Shown: one piece after another, positions 24,159-33,083 of the stretch | How positions within the stretch are numbered: position 1 is the first letter of the stretch | Layout of the letters: every line of letters begins with the position of its first letter | From: Pelomonas sp. Root1237 | GTDB lineage: Bacteria > Pseudomonadota > Gammaproteobacteria > Burkholderiales > Burkholderiaceae_C | Assembly (NCBI RefSeq): GCF_001425055.1 | Contig: NZ_LMDK01000012.1 | Span: 124,001-188,000, forward strand | Direction of reading: 5' to 3' | DNA: 64,000 nt | The notes under the pieces: model-generated | Told to the model about the DNA's origin: nothing | Seen by the model: the letters and a program-made list of their open reading frames with translations, nothing else | Database searches by the model: none | Position numbers and translations under genes: made by a program

Positions 24159-26036
24159 ATGCGCAAGGGACCCTGGGCAAACACACTCGCCGCCTTCTGT
24201 CTGCTGTCGGCCTGCGCCGCCGGCGCCCAGCAAACCCGCCCGGCAAACTTGGAGCGCGTGGAGGTGGCCGGCAAGAAGGACGACCTCTCCGCGTGGGTCC
24301 GGGCCGAAAGCCAGCGCTTCGTCGTGTACTCCGACGCCAATCAGGAAGACGTCACTCAATTGCTGGACAACCTGGAAAAGCTCGACCATGTGCTGCGCCT
24401 GTACACCCGGCCTAATCATCAAACCAAGGGCAAGGCCGAGCAGCAGGAACCGAAGCTGACGCTGTACTACCACAGCCGAGTCTCGGCCTTGCGTGAGGTC
24501 GACGCCAGCGTGCCGGCTGATGCCGTGGGCCTGTACAGCAGTTGCGCTTCCGGCGTCCAGGGGTTCGGGGTGCATCTGGAACGCGTCCCCAGCCTCGCCG
24601 ACGAGCAACTCGACCGGTCACCGCTGGACGACACCCTGTCCTATGTCTTCGAGGCGTATGCGCGGCACTTCCTTTATCGCCACACGGACATCCGCATCCC
24701 GACGTCGTTCGTCGACGGCTTCGCGCAGTACTTCTCCGCCGCGCGATTCTCGGAAAAGCAGATGGTGGTGGGCCGGGTGCCGAAGGACATCGGCGGCTAC
24801 CTGCGACTTGTCAGAGACAACCGGGTATCCAGCCTGGAATATGGCGACGTCCTGGAGGAGAAGCTCGCCAACGCCCACAACGATGCCGGACCGGGCGGGG
24901 CGCGACTGGAGTTCGAGGCGAAGTCGTGGCTGTTGACGCACTACATGCTGTCGTCGGACGACAGGCGCCAGCGCCTGAACCGCTATCTCGGTCTCGTCGA
25001 CCGCGGCGCCTCCCCGACGACAGCCTTCGAGCGGGCCTACGGCCTGAAGGCATCCGAGATCGACCAGGTGATGTGGCGGTATAGCCTTCGGGGCACGGAT
25101 GCCCTGCGTGTGGCGCTCCCATCGCTGCCCGCCAGCCGGGTGAGGTTTCATGCGCTGCCCCGTGCGGCAGGCGAATTCGTGCTGGCGGATGCCGCCTTGA
25201 AGGCGTGCCCGAGCCGGCCAGCCGGGGAGGCGCTGTTGAAGAAGGTCGCAGGGCTGGCGGCGCAGTTCCCGAACGACGACCTGGCCCGCCTCACCTTGAG
25301 CCGGGCGCAGATCGACTGGGGGAACCCGCAGGAGGCCCTGCCTGCGCTGAATGCCGTGCTGCAAGGGGAGGACGCCAATTTCGAGGCCCGGTATCTGCTG
25401 GGCATGGCGAACCTGCGCCTGGCCGAGCGCAACGAGGGCGATGCCAGGCGCGCCTATCTCCAGGCTGCTCAGGGCCACCTGCAGCGCGCCCGCGGCTTGA
25501 ACCCGCAATCGCCGGAAGCTGCCTTGGCCGCCTTCAAAACCGAGGTGGCCGCCACGGATGCCCCGGACAGCGCAGCGCTGGAGGGTGTCATCTCGGCCTG
25601 GCAGACCGCACGCGAAGTCGACGCGCTCGCGCGCTCCGCTGCGCTGGCCTACGCCTATGCCGGCAATGCGGATGAGGCCCACCATACGCTCGTTTCGCTG
25701 GCGCAGAACGTGCGCGACGCGCCTTCGGCCCAATGGGCCAAGCAGTGGCAGGGCCGCCTCCAAGCAGGTGTGACCCGCGGCGACATCCTTGCGGAGATGC
25801 GTCGCAACCCGGCGCCCGACGCGCCGTTCAAGGAGTGGACCATCGACAAAAAGGATGTGTTGCAAAGCGTGGAGTTCATCTCCAACGCGGAAGCCTCGGC
25901 AGCCTTCCTCGAGACCATGGCGCTTCGTGCTGGAAAAATCGAGCAGCAGATGCAACTGATTGCTGCCGCGCAGGGGCTGCGCATGGAAGCCATGAGGCGG
26001 CGCAAGCTCGCGCCGGACAGCACGAAAAGGAATTAG
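24159..26036 (+). CDS. Lipoprotein with a degenerate peptidase domain and TPR-like repeats
   Basis: The 625-residue protein has a lipobox (LLSAC, Cys19). Residues 40-270 follow the same fold as secreted gluzincin-like proteins, but the expected HExxH is VFEAYARH (163-170), with Phe instead of the first His, and the next motif is FVDGFAQYF (184-192), with Asp for the ligand Glu. It is therefore probably a pseudo-peptidase. The second half is helical with TPR-like units (for example GNPQEALPALNAVLQGEDAN). An AGAAGGA site precedes the ATG. It may work with the active divergent peptidase, which is inference. Confidence 0.7.
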   Translation: MRKGPWANTLAAFCLLSACAAGAQQTRPANLERVEVAGKKDDLSAWVRAESQRFVVYSDANQEDVTQLLDNLEKLDHVLRLYTRPNHQTKGKAEQQEPKLTLYYHSRVSALREVDASVPADAVGLYSSCASGVQGFGVHLERVPSLADEQLDRSPLDDTLSYVFEAYARHFLYRHTDIRIPTSFVDGFAQYFSAARFSEKQMVVGRVPKDIGGYLRLVRDNRVSSLEYGDVLEEKLANAHNDAGPGGARLEFEAKSWLLTHYMLSSDDRRQRLNRYLGLVDRGASPTTAFERAYGLKASEIDQVMWRYSLRGTDALRVALPSLPASRVRFHALPRAAGEFVLADAALKACPSRPAGEALLKKVAGLAAQFPNDDLARLTLSRAQIDWGNPQEALPALNAVLQGEDANFEARYLLGMANLRLAERNEGDARRAYLQAAQGHLQRARGLNPQSPEAALAAFKTEVAATDAPDSAALEGVISAWQTAREVDALARSAALAYAYAGNADEAHHTLVSLAQNVRDAPSAQWAKQWQGRLQAGVTRGDILAEMRRNPAPDAPFKEWTIDKKDVLQSVEFISNAEASAAFLETMALRAGKIEQQMQLIAAAQGLRMEAMRRRKLAPDSTKRN

Positions 26037-26119
26037 CCATGGGATTCAGCGCGGCGCGAGGGACGCCGGATGGCCAACGCACGCGGGCGGGCCCGCCCGT
26101 CCTGGCCAAAGCCGCCTTC

Positions 26120-26776
26120 TCAGTCCTTCAGGTTCCAGGTGATGGGCGTGATGCCGCGCAGCGGCACGGGCTTGCCATTCACCGTGCCGGGCGTGCCCTT
26201 GCAGGACAGCACGAAGGTGACGGCCAGTCTGTCGAGCACCTTGTGCCTGCGTGACGGGCCGCTGGACTCGACCACGCGCGCTTCAGAGATGGCGCCGGAG
26301 ATGTCCATCGTGAAGACGACCATCGTCGTGCCTTGCACGTCGATGTCGGGATAGGCCGGTGAGCCGCACTTGCTGAAGTCCAGTTGCAGCGGTGTGCGCA
26401 CCAGCGCGCCTCCCGGCTGGCCCCGGCCTGGTTGTGGTGCCGCTTCAGTGCCCGCGCCAGGCGAAGGCTGGGGGATGGCTGCGGCGGCGACGGTCGTCTC
26501 CGGCGGCTGCGTCACCTGCACTTCGGGCGGCGGTATGAAGCGCGGCGGTGGGGGAGACAAGGTGGGCAGTGGCAGCAAGGCCATCTTCGGCGATGGCGGC
26601 GGCGGTGTTTCTGGTTGGATGAGCTTGATCTCCACAGGGGCCTGCCGGGCCACCTGGACGATGTGGTGCGCCAGGCCGCTGACCAAGACCCAACCCAGCA
26701 CGAGATGCAGCAGCACCACGACGCCGATGCCGGTGAAGCGCCTGCCCGGGCGGTGCTGCCGTTGAGCGAAATCCAC
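26120..26776 (-). CDS. TonB-type energy transducer
   Basis: The 218-residue protein has an N-terminal membrane helix (FTGIGVVVLLHLVLGWVLV) and a long proline-rich spacer (PETPPPPSPKMALLPLPTLS and further). The C-terminal TonB domain includes SPAYPDIDVQGTTMVVFTMD and the SGAISEARVVESSG repeat unit. It carries energy from an ExbBD motor to outer-membrane receptors. The GTG start at 26776 is chosen because GGGAGA lies four bases before it. No exbB/exbD pair is adjacent; a lone ExbD-like protein lies at 13075. Confidence 0.88.
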   Translation of the reverse strand: MDFAQRQHRPGRRFTGIGVVVLLHLVLGWVLVSGLAHHIVQVARQAPVEIKLIQPETPPPPSPKMALLPLPTLSPPPPRFIPPPEVQVTQPPETTVAAAAIPQPSPGAGTEAAPQPGRGQPGGALVRTPLQLDFSKCGSPAYPDIDVQGTTMVVFTMDISGAISEARVVESSGPSRRHKVLDRLAVTFVLSCKGTPGTVNGKPVPLRGITPITWNLKD

Positions 26777-26920
26777 GCGGTCTCCCTGGCTGAACGAATC
26801 CGGTCGGCGGCCCGTCACGGCGCGCTTTTGTCGACGCACGAATTGTTGCCTGATCGGGTGCTGGAATGAACATCTGCGATGACGAGCCGCGTCGCAATGG
26901 CGAAGCTCTTCGCGACGCGC

Positions 26921-27583
26921 TCAGATCCGCCTGAACACGAGCATGTGCCAGCGCGTGCCGGCGCTGGCCAGCACCGCGTCGTTGACGCTGCTGCTCTCCA
27001 GCATCAGTCCCAACTCGGTGAGCTGCCGCTGCACCGTGGCCGGGGCGTGGTTGTGGAACCGACGGCCATCGGCGTCGCGGTCACCACTCAACTGGCCGGG
27101 GTTCATTTCCGGCAGGGCAATCAGCAGTGCGGGCCGGCAGCGGGCCACGTCGCCTGCGGCGAGAGGGCGAAGCTGCCGAGCGAGCGAAGCCAGTGCGCCG
27201 GGCAGGTCGGCGGGGGCGATGTGCATCAGCACGGCACTGCACGCCACGGCGTCGAAGCCCTGGGGGCAGCAGTCCGAGAAGGGCGTGCCCAGTTGGGGAA
27301 GGCTGGCGTCGCGCAGCCGTCCGGCAAGGCCGGGCCGCAGCCGCAGCGCGGTTTCGCGCATGGTGGCGTTGGGCTCCACGCCGAAGGCCTCGAACCCGGC
27401 CTGCTGCAGCGCCGCCACGTCCCGGCCCGAGCCCGCGCCGACATCCAGCACCCAGGCGCCCGGCGGCAAAGCAGCTTCGAGAAGGGGCAGCATCGCGCTG
27501 CGACTGGCCTCGGTGGCGGCCAACTGGGTGGCGTAGCCGTCGTAGAACGTGGCTGTGCCGGCGTCCGCTGCGTTCGCGCTCAA
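26921..27583 (-). CDS. Class I SAM-dependent methyltransferase
   Basis: The 220-residue protein has the glycine-rich SAM-binding motif VLDVGAGSGRD (45-55), an acidic end to strand 2 (FGVEPNA) and the later VACSAVLMHIAP. A TTG start at 27583 is proposed: it overlaps the stop of the crotonase gene (ATTGA) and begins a well-formed domain, while the longer frame would run through the crotonase gene. Target is unknown. It is probably co-transcribed with the crotonase. Confidence 0.8.
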   Translation of the reverse strand: MSANAADAGTATFYDGYATQLAATEASRSAMLPLLEAALPPGAWVLDVGAGSGRDVAALQQAGFEAFGVEPNATMRETALRLRPGLAGRLRDASLPQLGTPFSDCCPQGFDAVACSAVLMHIAPADLPGALASLARQLRPLAAGDVARCRPALLIALPEMNPGQLSGDRDADGRRFHNHAPATVQRQLTELGLMLESSSVNDAVLASAGTRWHMLVFRRI

Positions 27584-28401
27584 TTGCGGAACGAGGGCAC
27601 CGCGCCCTTGCCGGCCATCATGGCCTTGGTCAGGTCCTCGCTCATCAACATCGCGGCGTTCCAAGTCGCGATGTAGTTGAGGCCGTCGGCCACCGAGTGG
27701 TCGCGGGCGTAGTTCAGCTGCTCCTTGGTGCCGCGGATGGACAGCGGCGACTTGGACGCAATCGTTGCGGCGATCTCGCGCACGCCAACCCCAAGCGCCT
27801 CGCGGCTGTCGAACACGCGATTGACGAGGCCGATCTCGCGCGCCTCGGCCGCCTCCACGCGCCGGCCCGTGTAGGCCAGCTCGCGCACCAGGCCCTGCGA
27901 GCCGATCAGCTTGGGCAGGCGTTGCAGCGTGCCGACATCGGCAACCATGCCGATGTCGATCTCCTTGATGGAGAAGTAGGCGTCAGCGCTGCAGTAGCGC
28001 ATGTCGGCGGCGCAGATCAGGTCGATGCCGCCGCCCACGCAGGCACCGTGGATGGCCGCGAGCACGGGCTTGCGGCAGCGCTCCAGGCTGGTGAGCGTGT
28101 CCTGCATGTCCAGGATGACGCGGCGCAGGCCCTCGCGGGTGCGGCCGTCGCAGGGGTCTTCGATCTGCGGGGCGATGCCCATCATCATCTGCAGGTCGAT
28201 GCCGGCGGTGAAATGCCTGCCTTCGCCTTCCAGCACCGCGACGCGGGCTTCCGGCTGCGCGTCCACCCAGTCGAAGGCGCGGCGGATGTCCTGCCACATC
28301 GCCGCGTTCATCGCATTGGCCTTGTCCGGCCGGTTCAGGCGGACGGTGGCGATGTGGTCCTGGACGGAGACGGTGAGGGTTTCGAGTGTGGGCGCGGTCA
28401 T
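27580..28401 (-). CDS. Enoyl-CoA hydratase/isomerase family protein, dienoyl-CoA isomerase-like
   Basis: The 273-residue crotonase-fold protein has the oxyanion-hole segments GEGRHFTAGIDL (59-70) and IHGACVGGGIDLICAADMR (118-136). The segment KEIDIGMVADVGTLQRLPK, with Glu147 and Asp155, matches delta3,5-delta2,4-dienoyl-CoA isomerases (ECH1 type) used in degrading unsaturated fatty acids. The ATG at 28401 has no clear ribosome-binding site. The gene belongs to a minus-strand run with an AbrB-type gene upstream and a methyltransferase downstream. Confidence 0.88.
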   Translation of the reverse strand: MTAPTLETLTVSVQDHIATVRLNRPDKANAMNAAMWQDIRRAFDWVDAQPEARVAVLEGEGRHFTAGIDLQMMMGIAPQIEDPCDGRTREGLRRVILDMQDTLTSLERCRKPVLAAIHGACVGGGIDLICAADMRYCSADAYFSIKEIDIGMVADVGTLQRLPKLIGSQGLVRELAYTGRRVEAAEAREIGLVNRVFDSREALGVGVREIAATIASKSPLSIRGTKEQLNYARDHSVADGLNYIATWNAAMLMSEDLTKAMMAGKGAVPSFRN

Positions 28402-28408
28402 TGGGGAG

Positions 28409-28597
28409 TCAAGGTGGTGGAACGGAGTCGGGTCGCGGCTCGGTCGTTGCAGCATTGGCCCGCGTAAGCAGGATGCCAGTGGGCGTCTTGGTCAGCTGCA
28501 GGGTGTCACCTGCTGCGAGATTCAGGCGTGCCAGCACGGCGTCGGGAAGCACAAAGCCGAGAGAGTCTTGCGCCTCTACCAGTTGAACGATGTCCAT
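28409..28597 (-). CDS. AbrB/MazE-type DNA-binding protein (orphan)
   Basis: The 62-residue protein has the swapped-hairpin AbrB pattern: QDSLGFVLPDAVLARLNLAA, then GDTLQLTKTPTGILLTRA. The start has an AGGAG eight bases upstream. Such proteins are often antitoxins of type II pairs, but no toxin-like gene follows; the next gene, eight bases downstream, is the crotonase. It may be a lone transition-state-type regulator. It is divergent from ureE, with its start 61 bases away, so it could influence that promoter; this is inference. Confidence 0.75.
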   Translation of the reverse strand: MDIVQLVEAQDSLGFVLPDAVLARLNLAAGDTLQLTKTPTGILLTRANAATTEPRPDSVPPP

Positions 28598-28657
28598 GCT
28601 TGCCGCTCCTGAGGTGACCGCGTCGACAATACTAACCAGTTGCCCTCCGAAACCATC

Positions 28658-29287
28658 ATGCACACCTTCTCCAAACGTCTCCCTCAAGGCGGTGGCCTTG
28701 CCGCCGTGCTGCTCAAGCGCTCGCCCGCTCTCGAGCTTGATTGGGACACCCGCAGCAAGAGCCGATTCGGCGCGACTGACAGTTCCGGTCGCGAAGTGGC
28801 CGTGGTGCTGCCCCGCGGCACGGCGCTGCGCGGCGGCGACGTGCTTGTGGGTGAAGACGGTTCCCTGCTGCGCGTCATCGCCGCCCCCCAGCCCGTGCTG
28901 CAGGTGCGTTTCTGCGCAGAGCACGGCTCCGCATTTGATTTGCTGCGCGCCGCCTACCACCTCGGCAACCGCCATGTGCCACTAGAGCTGCAGGCCGAGC
29001 TGCTGCAGTTCGAGCCCGACCCCGTGCTGGCCGACATGCTGCGCCGCCAGCACCTCATCGTGACCGAAGCGCAGGCCGCCTTCGAGCCCGAGGCTGGGGC
29101 GTATGGCGAGGGGGCTGGGCATGGCCATCATCACCATGGGCATGACGACCATGCCCATGGCCACGCGCACGACCATGCAACGGCGTCGGCACCGGCGCGC
29201 AAGCCGCTGCCCATTCCGGTCCACGTGCGCGGCCCCGACTGCAAGCACGACCACGACAACGGGCACGGGCACGGGCACGGGCACTGA
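28658..29287 (+). CDS. ureE: Urease accessory protein UreE (nickel chaperone) with histidine-rich tails
   Basis: The 209-residue protein is a nickel chaperone for the urease centre. The peptide-binding domain is at the N-terminus, and the metal-binding domain has the conserved HLGNRH at 101-106. Two histidine-rich tracts follow, 155-173 and 197-209 (HDHDNGHGHGHGH), which should store or present nickel, as in Klebsiella UreE. It is longer than the usual 150-170 residues. ATG 28658 is chosen over an upstream TTG. It resumes the urease genes after an 18.7 kb gap. Confidence 0.93.
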   Translation: MHTFSKRLPQGGGLAAVLLKRSPALELDWDTRSKSRFGATDSSGREVAVVLPRGTALRGGDVLVGEDGSLLRVIAAPQPVLQVRFCAEHGSAFDLLRAAYHLGNRHVPLELQAELLQFEPDPVLADMLRRQHLIVTEAQAAFEPEAGAYGEGAGHGHHHHGHDDHAHGHAHDHATASAPARKPLPIPVHVRGPDCKHDHDNGHGHGHGH

Positions 29288-29299
29288 CGCCCGCGCGCG

Positions 29300-30127
29300 T
29301 CAGCCGTCGCGGTCGTCCGGCGGCGTGATGCCGCGCAATGCCTGGGTCATGTGGTGGACGCTGGCTTCAGGGCCCAGCAAGGCTCGCCCGCGTGCCAGCA
29401 CCTGCTCGGCCTCGGCGTCGCGCCGTTCCTTGCCGAGCACCAGCACCACGCGGGCCAGCTGCACGTCGATGACGCGCTGCTGAGAGCGCAGCATCTCGGC
29501 CCGCTCGCTGGCCGAGAGCTTGCTCGGCGGATGTTCCTGGATGAGCTTGTAGAGGCTTTCCACACGGCCCACGACGGCGTCGACGCGCAGATGCTGGCTC
29601 GCGAGCTCGAACTCGTTCAGCTGGATCAGCGCGGGCAGCGCGTCGAGCACGTCGCGCTCGGCCAGCACCGGGTCGCGGTCGGCGAGGCGCTTGAAGGCGT
29701 CGCGGGTGGACTCGCTCTGGCCGCCGAGGTAGTTGTTGATGTGGATGACCTCGCCCAGCGCCTGTTGGCCCGGGCGGCCGCCGGCATCGATCCGTGCCAA
29801 GGCCTGGTCGCGCACGGCCAGCAGCTGGGTCATGGCGGGTGCGTGGCGGTGCGCCAACGAGGCCCAGGCGGACAGCGCAAAGGACATGCGCACCCCCGAC
29901 ATCGCCGGATCGCGTTCCAGCACATGCTCGTGGAACCACAGATGCTTCTCGGCGGCCACGGCGAAGCGGCCCTCGTCGGCATCCTTGCGAGCGCCGATCA
30001 GGATCTCGTGGGCGCTGGCCCCGGCTGGTGGTTCCCAGGCCTGGGCGCAAGGCGTGGCGCTGACCAGCACCGCGGCGAACAGCCCGGCCAGGGCGGGACG
30101 TCTGACGGCCGCTGTCTTGTCTCGCAT
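29300..30127 (-). CDS. Secreted protein of unknown function, between ureE and ureF
   Basis: The 275-residue protein has a signal peptide (ALAGLFAAVLVSATPCAQA). The mature part is helical and tetratricopeptide-like (ASAHEILIGARKDADEGRFA, FALSAWASLAHRHAPAMTQL, and VIDVQLARVVLVLGKERRDA). I do not recognise the family. A strong AAGGAGG lies eight bases before the ATG. It is on the opposite strand and breaks the usual ureE-ureF junction, converging on ureE. Confidence 0.7.
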   Translation of the reverse strand: MRDKTAAVRRPALAGLFAAVLVSATPCAQAWEPPAGASAHEILIGARKDADEGRFAVAAEKHLWFHEHVLERDPAMSGVRMSFALSAWASLAHRHAPAMTQLLAVRDQALARIDAGGRPGQQALGEVIHINNYLGGQSESTRDAFKRLADRDPVLAERDVLDALPALIQLNEFELASQHLRVDAVVGRVESLYKLIQEHPPSKLSASERAEMLRSQQRVIDVQLARVVLVLGKERRDAEAEQVLARGRALLGPEASVHHMTQALRGITPPDDRDG

Positions 30128-30438
30128 GCTTGAGCCTCCTTGAAGTGCGGCGCAGTGTAGGCACGGCGCCGGTGTGAGCGGTAGCAGGTAGGTCGGCAAT
30201 TTTCCCGTTGCGGCCTAGATGCCGCCGATGGCTGCAGCACGGCACAACTCGCGACTAGCATGCCGCCCGCCGCAGGCCGTCGCCCCCAGTGGCCACCGAC
30301 TGGACGCGGCCTGACCTGCAAGGCTGGGGCAGCAACGACCCCCAAGCAGACTCTCTCGGCGCGCTTCTACGGCGCGGGCGTCGCATTCCACTTCTGATGG
30401 CGAAGGTTGGGTGCGTCTGGCGGGGCCAGAATCGCCCC
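30128..30438. other. Divergent intergenic region before ureF
   Basis: These 311 bases separate the minus-strand secreted-protein gene from ureF and must contain both promoters. I see no clear -35/-10 pair, repeat or RNA. An in-frame extension of ureF back to 30289 exists, but it lacks UreF-like sequence. Confidence 0.5.
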
Positions 30439-31125
30439 ATGCCGACCCCCGCTGCCCCCACCTCGCTGCTGCACCTGCTCTGGCTGGCCTCGCCGGCCTT
30501 GCCGGTCGGCGGCTTCAGCTATTCCGAGGGCCTGGAGGCCGCGGTCGACGCCGGCGTCGTGCATGACGAGACCAGTGCCGGCGACTGGCTGCTGAACCAG
30601 CTCGAACTCGTGCAGGCGCGCGCCGAGCTGCCGATCGCGGCGGCGGCGCACGCGGCGACGCTGGCGCTTGATGGCGCGCGGCTGGCAGAACTCAATGCCT
30701 GGGTGCTGCAGACGCGCGAAACCAGCGAGAGCCTGCAGCAGGCCCAGCAGATGGGCCGCAGCCTCGTGGTTTGGATGCAGGGCCTGATGCCCGATGCCGC
30801 GGTGCTGCCCCTGCTGCAAAAGCTCAAACCGGCGCCGACCTGGCCCGTCGTCATGGGTGCAGTCGCGGCGTCCCGCGGTGCTGCGTTGGAGCCGGCGCTG
30901 CAGGCCATCGCCTTCGGTTGGGCGGAGAACCTGATGCAGGCCGCGGTGCGTTGCGTGCCCCTGGGCCAGACCTCGGGGCAGCGCCTGTTGGCACGCCTCG
31001 TGCAAGTCATCCCGCAAGCCGTGGCGACCGCGTTGGCAGCGCCCGAGCCCATGGCCTTCGCGCCGCTGCTCGGCATCCATGGCGCCCGCCACGAAAATCA
31101 ATATTCACGACTGTTCCGCTCATGA
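30439..31125 (+). CDS. ureF: Urease accessory protein UreF
   Basis: The 228-residue protein matches UreF: LLWLASPALPVGGFSYSEGL near the N-terminus, then DWLLNQLELVQARAELPIAA, and the C-terminal LGIHGARHENQYSRLFRS. UreF, with UreG and UreD, delivers nickel to apo-urease and gates GTP hydrolysis. The ATG is chosen to match the usual UreF start. No ribosome-binding site is clear. Confidence 0.95.
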   Translation: MPTPAAPTSLLHLLWLASPALPVGGFSYSEGLEAAVDAGVVHDETSAGDWLLNQLELVQARAELPIAAAAHAATLALDGARLAELNAWVLQTRETSESLQQAQQMGRSLVVWMQGLMPDAAVLPLLQKLKPAPTWPVVMGAVAASRGAALEPALQAIAFGWAENLMQAAVRCVPLGQTSGQRLLARLVQVIPQAVATALAAPEPMAFAPLLGIHGARHENQYSRLFRS

Positions 31126-31200
31126 CAAAAAAACGCCGGACCGCTCCAAGTTTTTTTATCCCCCTCGGGGGGCCTGACGCTCAGCGGCAGGTTGGGGGGC
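31126..31200. repeat. Intergenic palindromic element between ureF and ureG
   Basis: An A7/T7 inverted repeat (CAAAAAAACGCCGGA ... TCCAAGTTTTTTT) is followed by the GC palindrome CCCCCTCGGGGGG and a small inverted repeat around CTGACGCTCAG. The CCCC-TC-GGGG core matches palindromes inside paaB (50799-50811) and after paaD (52573-52585). The first half resembles a terminator, which would reduce but not abolish read-through into ureG. Confidence 0.65.
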
Positions 31201-31204
31201 TCAC

Positions 31205-31849
31205 ATGACTCCCTTGCACGCAATTCCCAACCGCACCAAGAAGCTACCGCCTTTGCGTGTCGGTGTCGGTGGCCCCGTGGGCTCTGGCAAGACCACCCTC
31301 GTCGAGATGCTGTGCAAGGCCATGCGCGAGCGCTGGGACCTGGTTGTCGTCACCAACGACATCTACACCAAGGAAGACCAGCGCCTGTTGACAGTGGCCG
31401 GCGCGCTGGAGCCCGAACGCATCATGGGTGTGGAGACCGGCGGCTGCCCGCACACCGCCATCCGCGAGGACTGCTCCATCAACCTCGAGGCCGTGGACCG
31501 CATGCTGGAGAAGTTCCCCGACGCCGACATCGTTTTCGTCGAGAGCGGCGGTGACAACCTCGCGGCCACCTTCAGCCCCGAGCTGTCTGACCTGACCATC
31601 TACGTCATCGACGTGGCCGCCGGCGAGAAGATCCCGCGCAAGGGCGGCCCCGGCATCACCAAGAGCGACCTCTTCGTCATCAACAAGACCGACCTGGCGC
31701 CTCATGTCGGCGCCGACCTGAACGTCATGCGCAGTGACACCGCCCGCATGCGGCCCGTCAAGCCCTGGGTCATGACCAACCTGAAGACGCGCGACGGCCT
31801 GGACGAGGTGGTGCGCTTCATCGAGACCAAGGGCCTGCTTGTCGGTTGA
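31205..31849 (+). CDS. ureG: Urease accessory GTPase UreG
   Basis: The 214-residue GTPase has the P-loop GPVGSGKT (23-30), the CPH-type nickel motif in the [17 protein letters not shown] segment, the [15 protein letters not shown] motif and the NKTDL guanine-specificity motif. It drives nickel transfer in the UreDFG complex. The ATG lies close to the preceding palindromic element, without a strong ribosome-binding site. Confidence 0.97.
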   Translation: MTPLHAIPNRTKKLPPLRVGVGGPVGSGKTTLVEMLCKAMRERWDLVVVTNDIYTKEDQRLLTVAGALEPERIMGVETGGCPHTAIREDCSINLEAVDRMLEKFPDADIVFVESGGDNLAATFSPELSDLTIYVIDVAAGEKIPRKGGPGITKSDLFVINKTDLAPHVGADLNVMRSDTARMRPVKPWVMTNLKTRDGLDEVVRFIETKGLLVG

Positions 31850-32681
31850 TCCCATCCGCTGGCCGGCGCGCCTGACGCTGAGCGCGGCGCGCGATGGCGG
31901 CAACGCCACCCGCGTGCATGCCCGCCACGACGGCCCGCTGCGCCTGCTGAAGACCCTCTACCCCGAGGGCGCCGGCATTGCGCACGCAGTGCTCGTGCAT
32001 CCGCCCGGCGGCCTGGTCGGCGGGGACCGCCTCGACATCCACATCGATGTGCAGGCCGGCGCTCATCTACTCGTCACCACACCGGCCGCAACGCGCTTCT
32101 ACCGATCCAACGCGGGTCAGGCCGCCCAGGTCGTGCAGGCCACGGTGGGCCAGGGCGCGCGGCTGGAATGGCTGCCGCAGGAGACGCTGGCCTATCCGGA
32201 TTGCATCGCCCGCAACGAAGTGAAGCTCAGCCTCGCGCCGGGCGCCAGCCTGTTCGCGACCGAGGTGCTGGGCCTGGGCTTGCCCGCCGCGGCGCAACCC
32301 TTCGTGACCGGCCGGATGCTGCAGCATCTGGAGATCACCGGTCAATGGCTGGACCGTGGCTGGCTGGATGCGACGGACGCGGCGCTGATGGACGGCCCCT
32401 GTGGCCTGGCCGGCCATCGGGTGCTCGGCACGCTGGTCTATGCGCAGACCGGCACACTGGCTGATGTGGACGCGCTGCTGACCCACAGCCGCGCCTTGCT
32501 GGACGACGTGGCACGCAGCGGCGTCACGCATCTGGCCAGCCCGCGCGGCGCAATGCTGCTTGCCCGCGTCGTCGGCGACGAAGTCGAGACGGTAACGCTG
32601 GCGCTGCGGCGGGTGAGGGCGCTTTGGCGCCAGCGGCTGTGGGCGTTGTCGAGCACAGACCCGCGCATCTGGGCCACCTGA
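31839..32681 (+). CDS. ureD: Urease accessory protein UreD/UreH
   Basis: The 280-residue protein matches Ure[21 protein letters not shown] with [10 protein letters not shown], then [14 protein letters not shown], and [14 protein letters not shown]. It is the scaffold that holds UreF and UreG on apo-urease. The proposed TTG start at 31839 overlaps the end of ureG by 11 bases; a downstream start is possible. ureD usually heads urease operons, so its place after ureG is unusual. Its stop abuts the stop of the convergent gene. Confidence 0.9.
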   Translation: MSVDPIRWPARLTLSAARDGGNATRVHARHDGPLRLLKTLYPEGAGIAHAVLVHPPGGLVGGDRLDIHIDVQAGAHLLVTTPAATRFYRSNAGQAAQVVQATVGQGARLEWLPQETLAYPDCIARNEVKLSLAPGASLFATEVLGLGLPAAAQPFVTGRMLQHLEITGQWLDRGWLDATDAALMDGPCGLAGHRVLGTLVYAQTGTLADVDALLTHSRALLDDVARSGVTHLASPRGAMLLARVVGDEVETVTLALRRVRALWRQRLWALSSTDPRIWAT

Positions 32682-33083
32682 TCAGCGCTGCTCCAGCGCC
32701 CGCCATGTCGGAATGCAATGCCGCGCCAGCGCGGTGACCCAGTCGGGCTCCTCTGGCACGAAGGCGATGCCCAGGGTCGGGCTGACGAGAAAGCCGGCCC
32801 GCTCGAAGGCGTCGGCATCCTGCGCGAGCACGAAGCCGCCCAGCGCGGCAAAGGGGATGACGACCGTGTCCAGTTGCAGCACCGGCGCGCGGCGGGTGAT
32901 CTCCTCAAGGCGGCCGCTGTCCTGGAAGCGCAGCACGGTGTGGCCGTAGTCGTACTCGTCCAGCGCGGCCGCGTTGCGGGAATGTTGGTTGGGCGGCCCC
33001 AGCCTTGCGACCAGCTCCTCGACGCTCAGGCTGAAGGGCAGGTCGTCGAAGGCCTCGAACGGCTGCAGGCGCAGCGCCATCAC
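32682..33083 (-). CDS. Unknown cytoplasmic protein
   Basis: The 133-residue protein is soluble and not recognised: LQPFEAFDDLPFSLSVEELV, DEYDYGHTVLRFQDSGRLEE, and FLVSPTLGIAFVPEEPDWVT. It overlaps the upstream DUF1801 gene by four bases, so the two are co-translated. It ends on the base after the ureD stop codon. Confidence 0.65.
   Translation of the reverse strand: MMALRLQPFEAFDDLPFSLSVEELVARLGPPNQHSRNAAALDEYDYGHTVLRFQDSGRLEEITRRAPVLQLDTVVIPFAALGGFVLAQDADAFERAGFLVSPTLGIAFVPEEPDWVTALARHCIPTWRALEQR

Noticed and set aside
28409-28975. Long version of the AbrB-type protein (188 codons)
   Set aside because: The upstream part is antisense to ureE, while the short form has a good ribosome-binding site and a complete AbrB domain.
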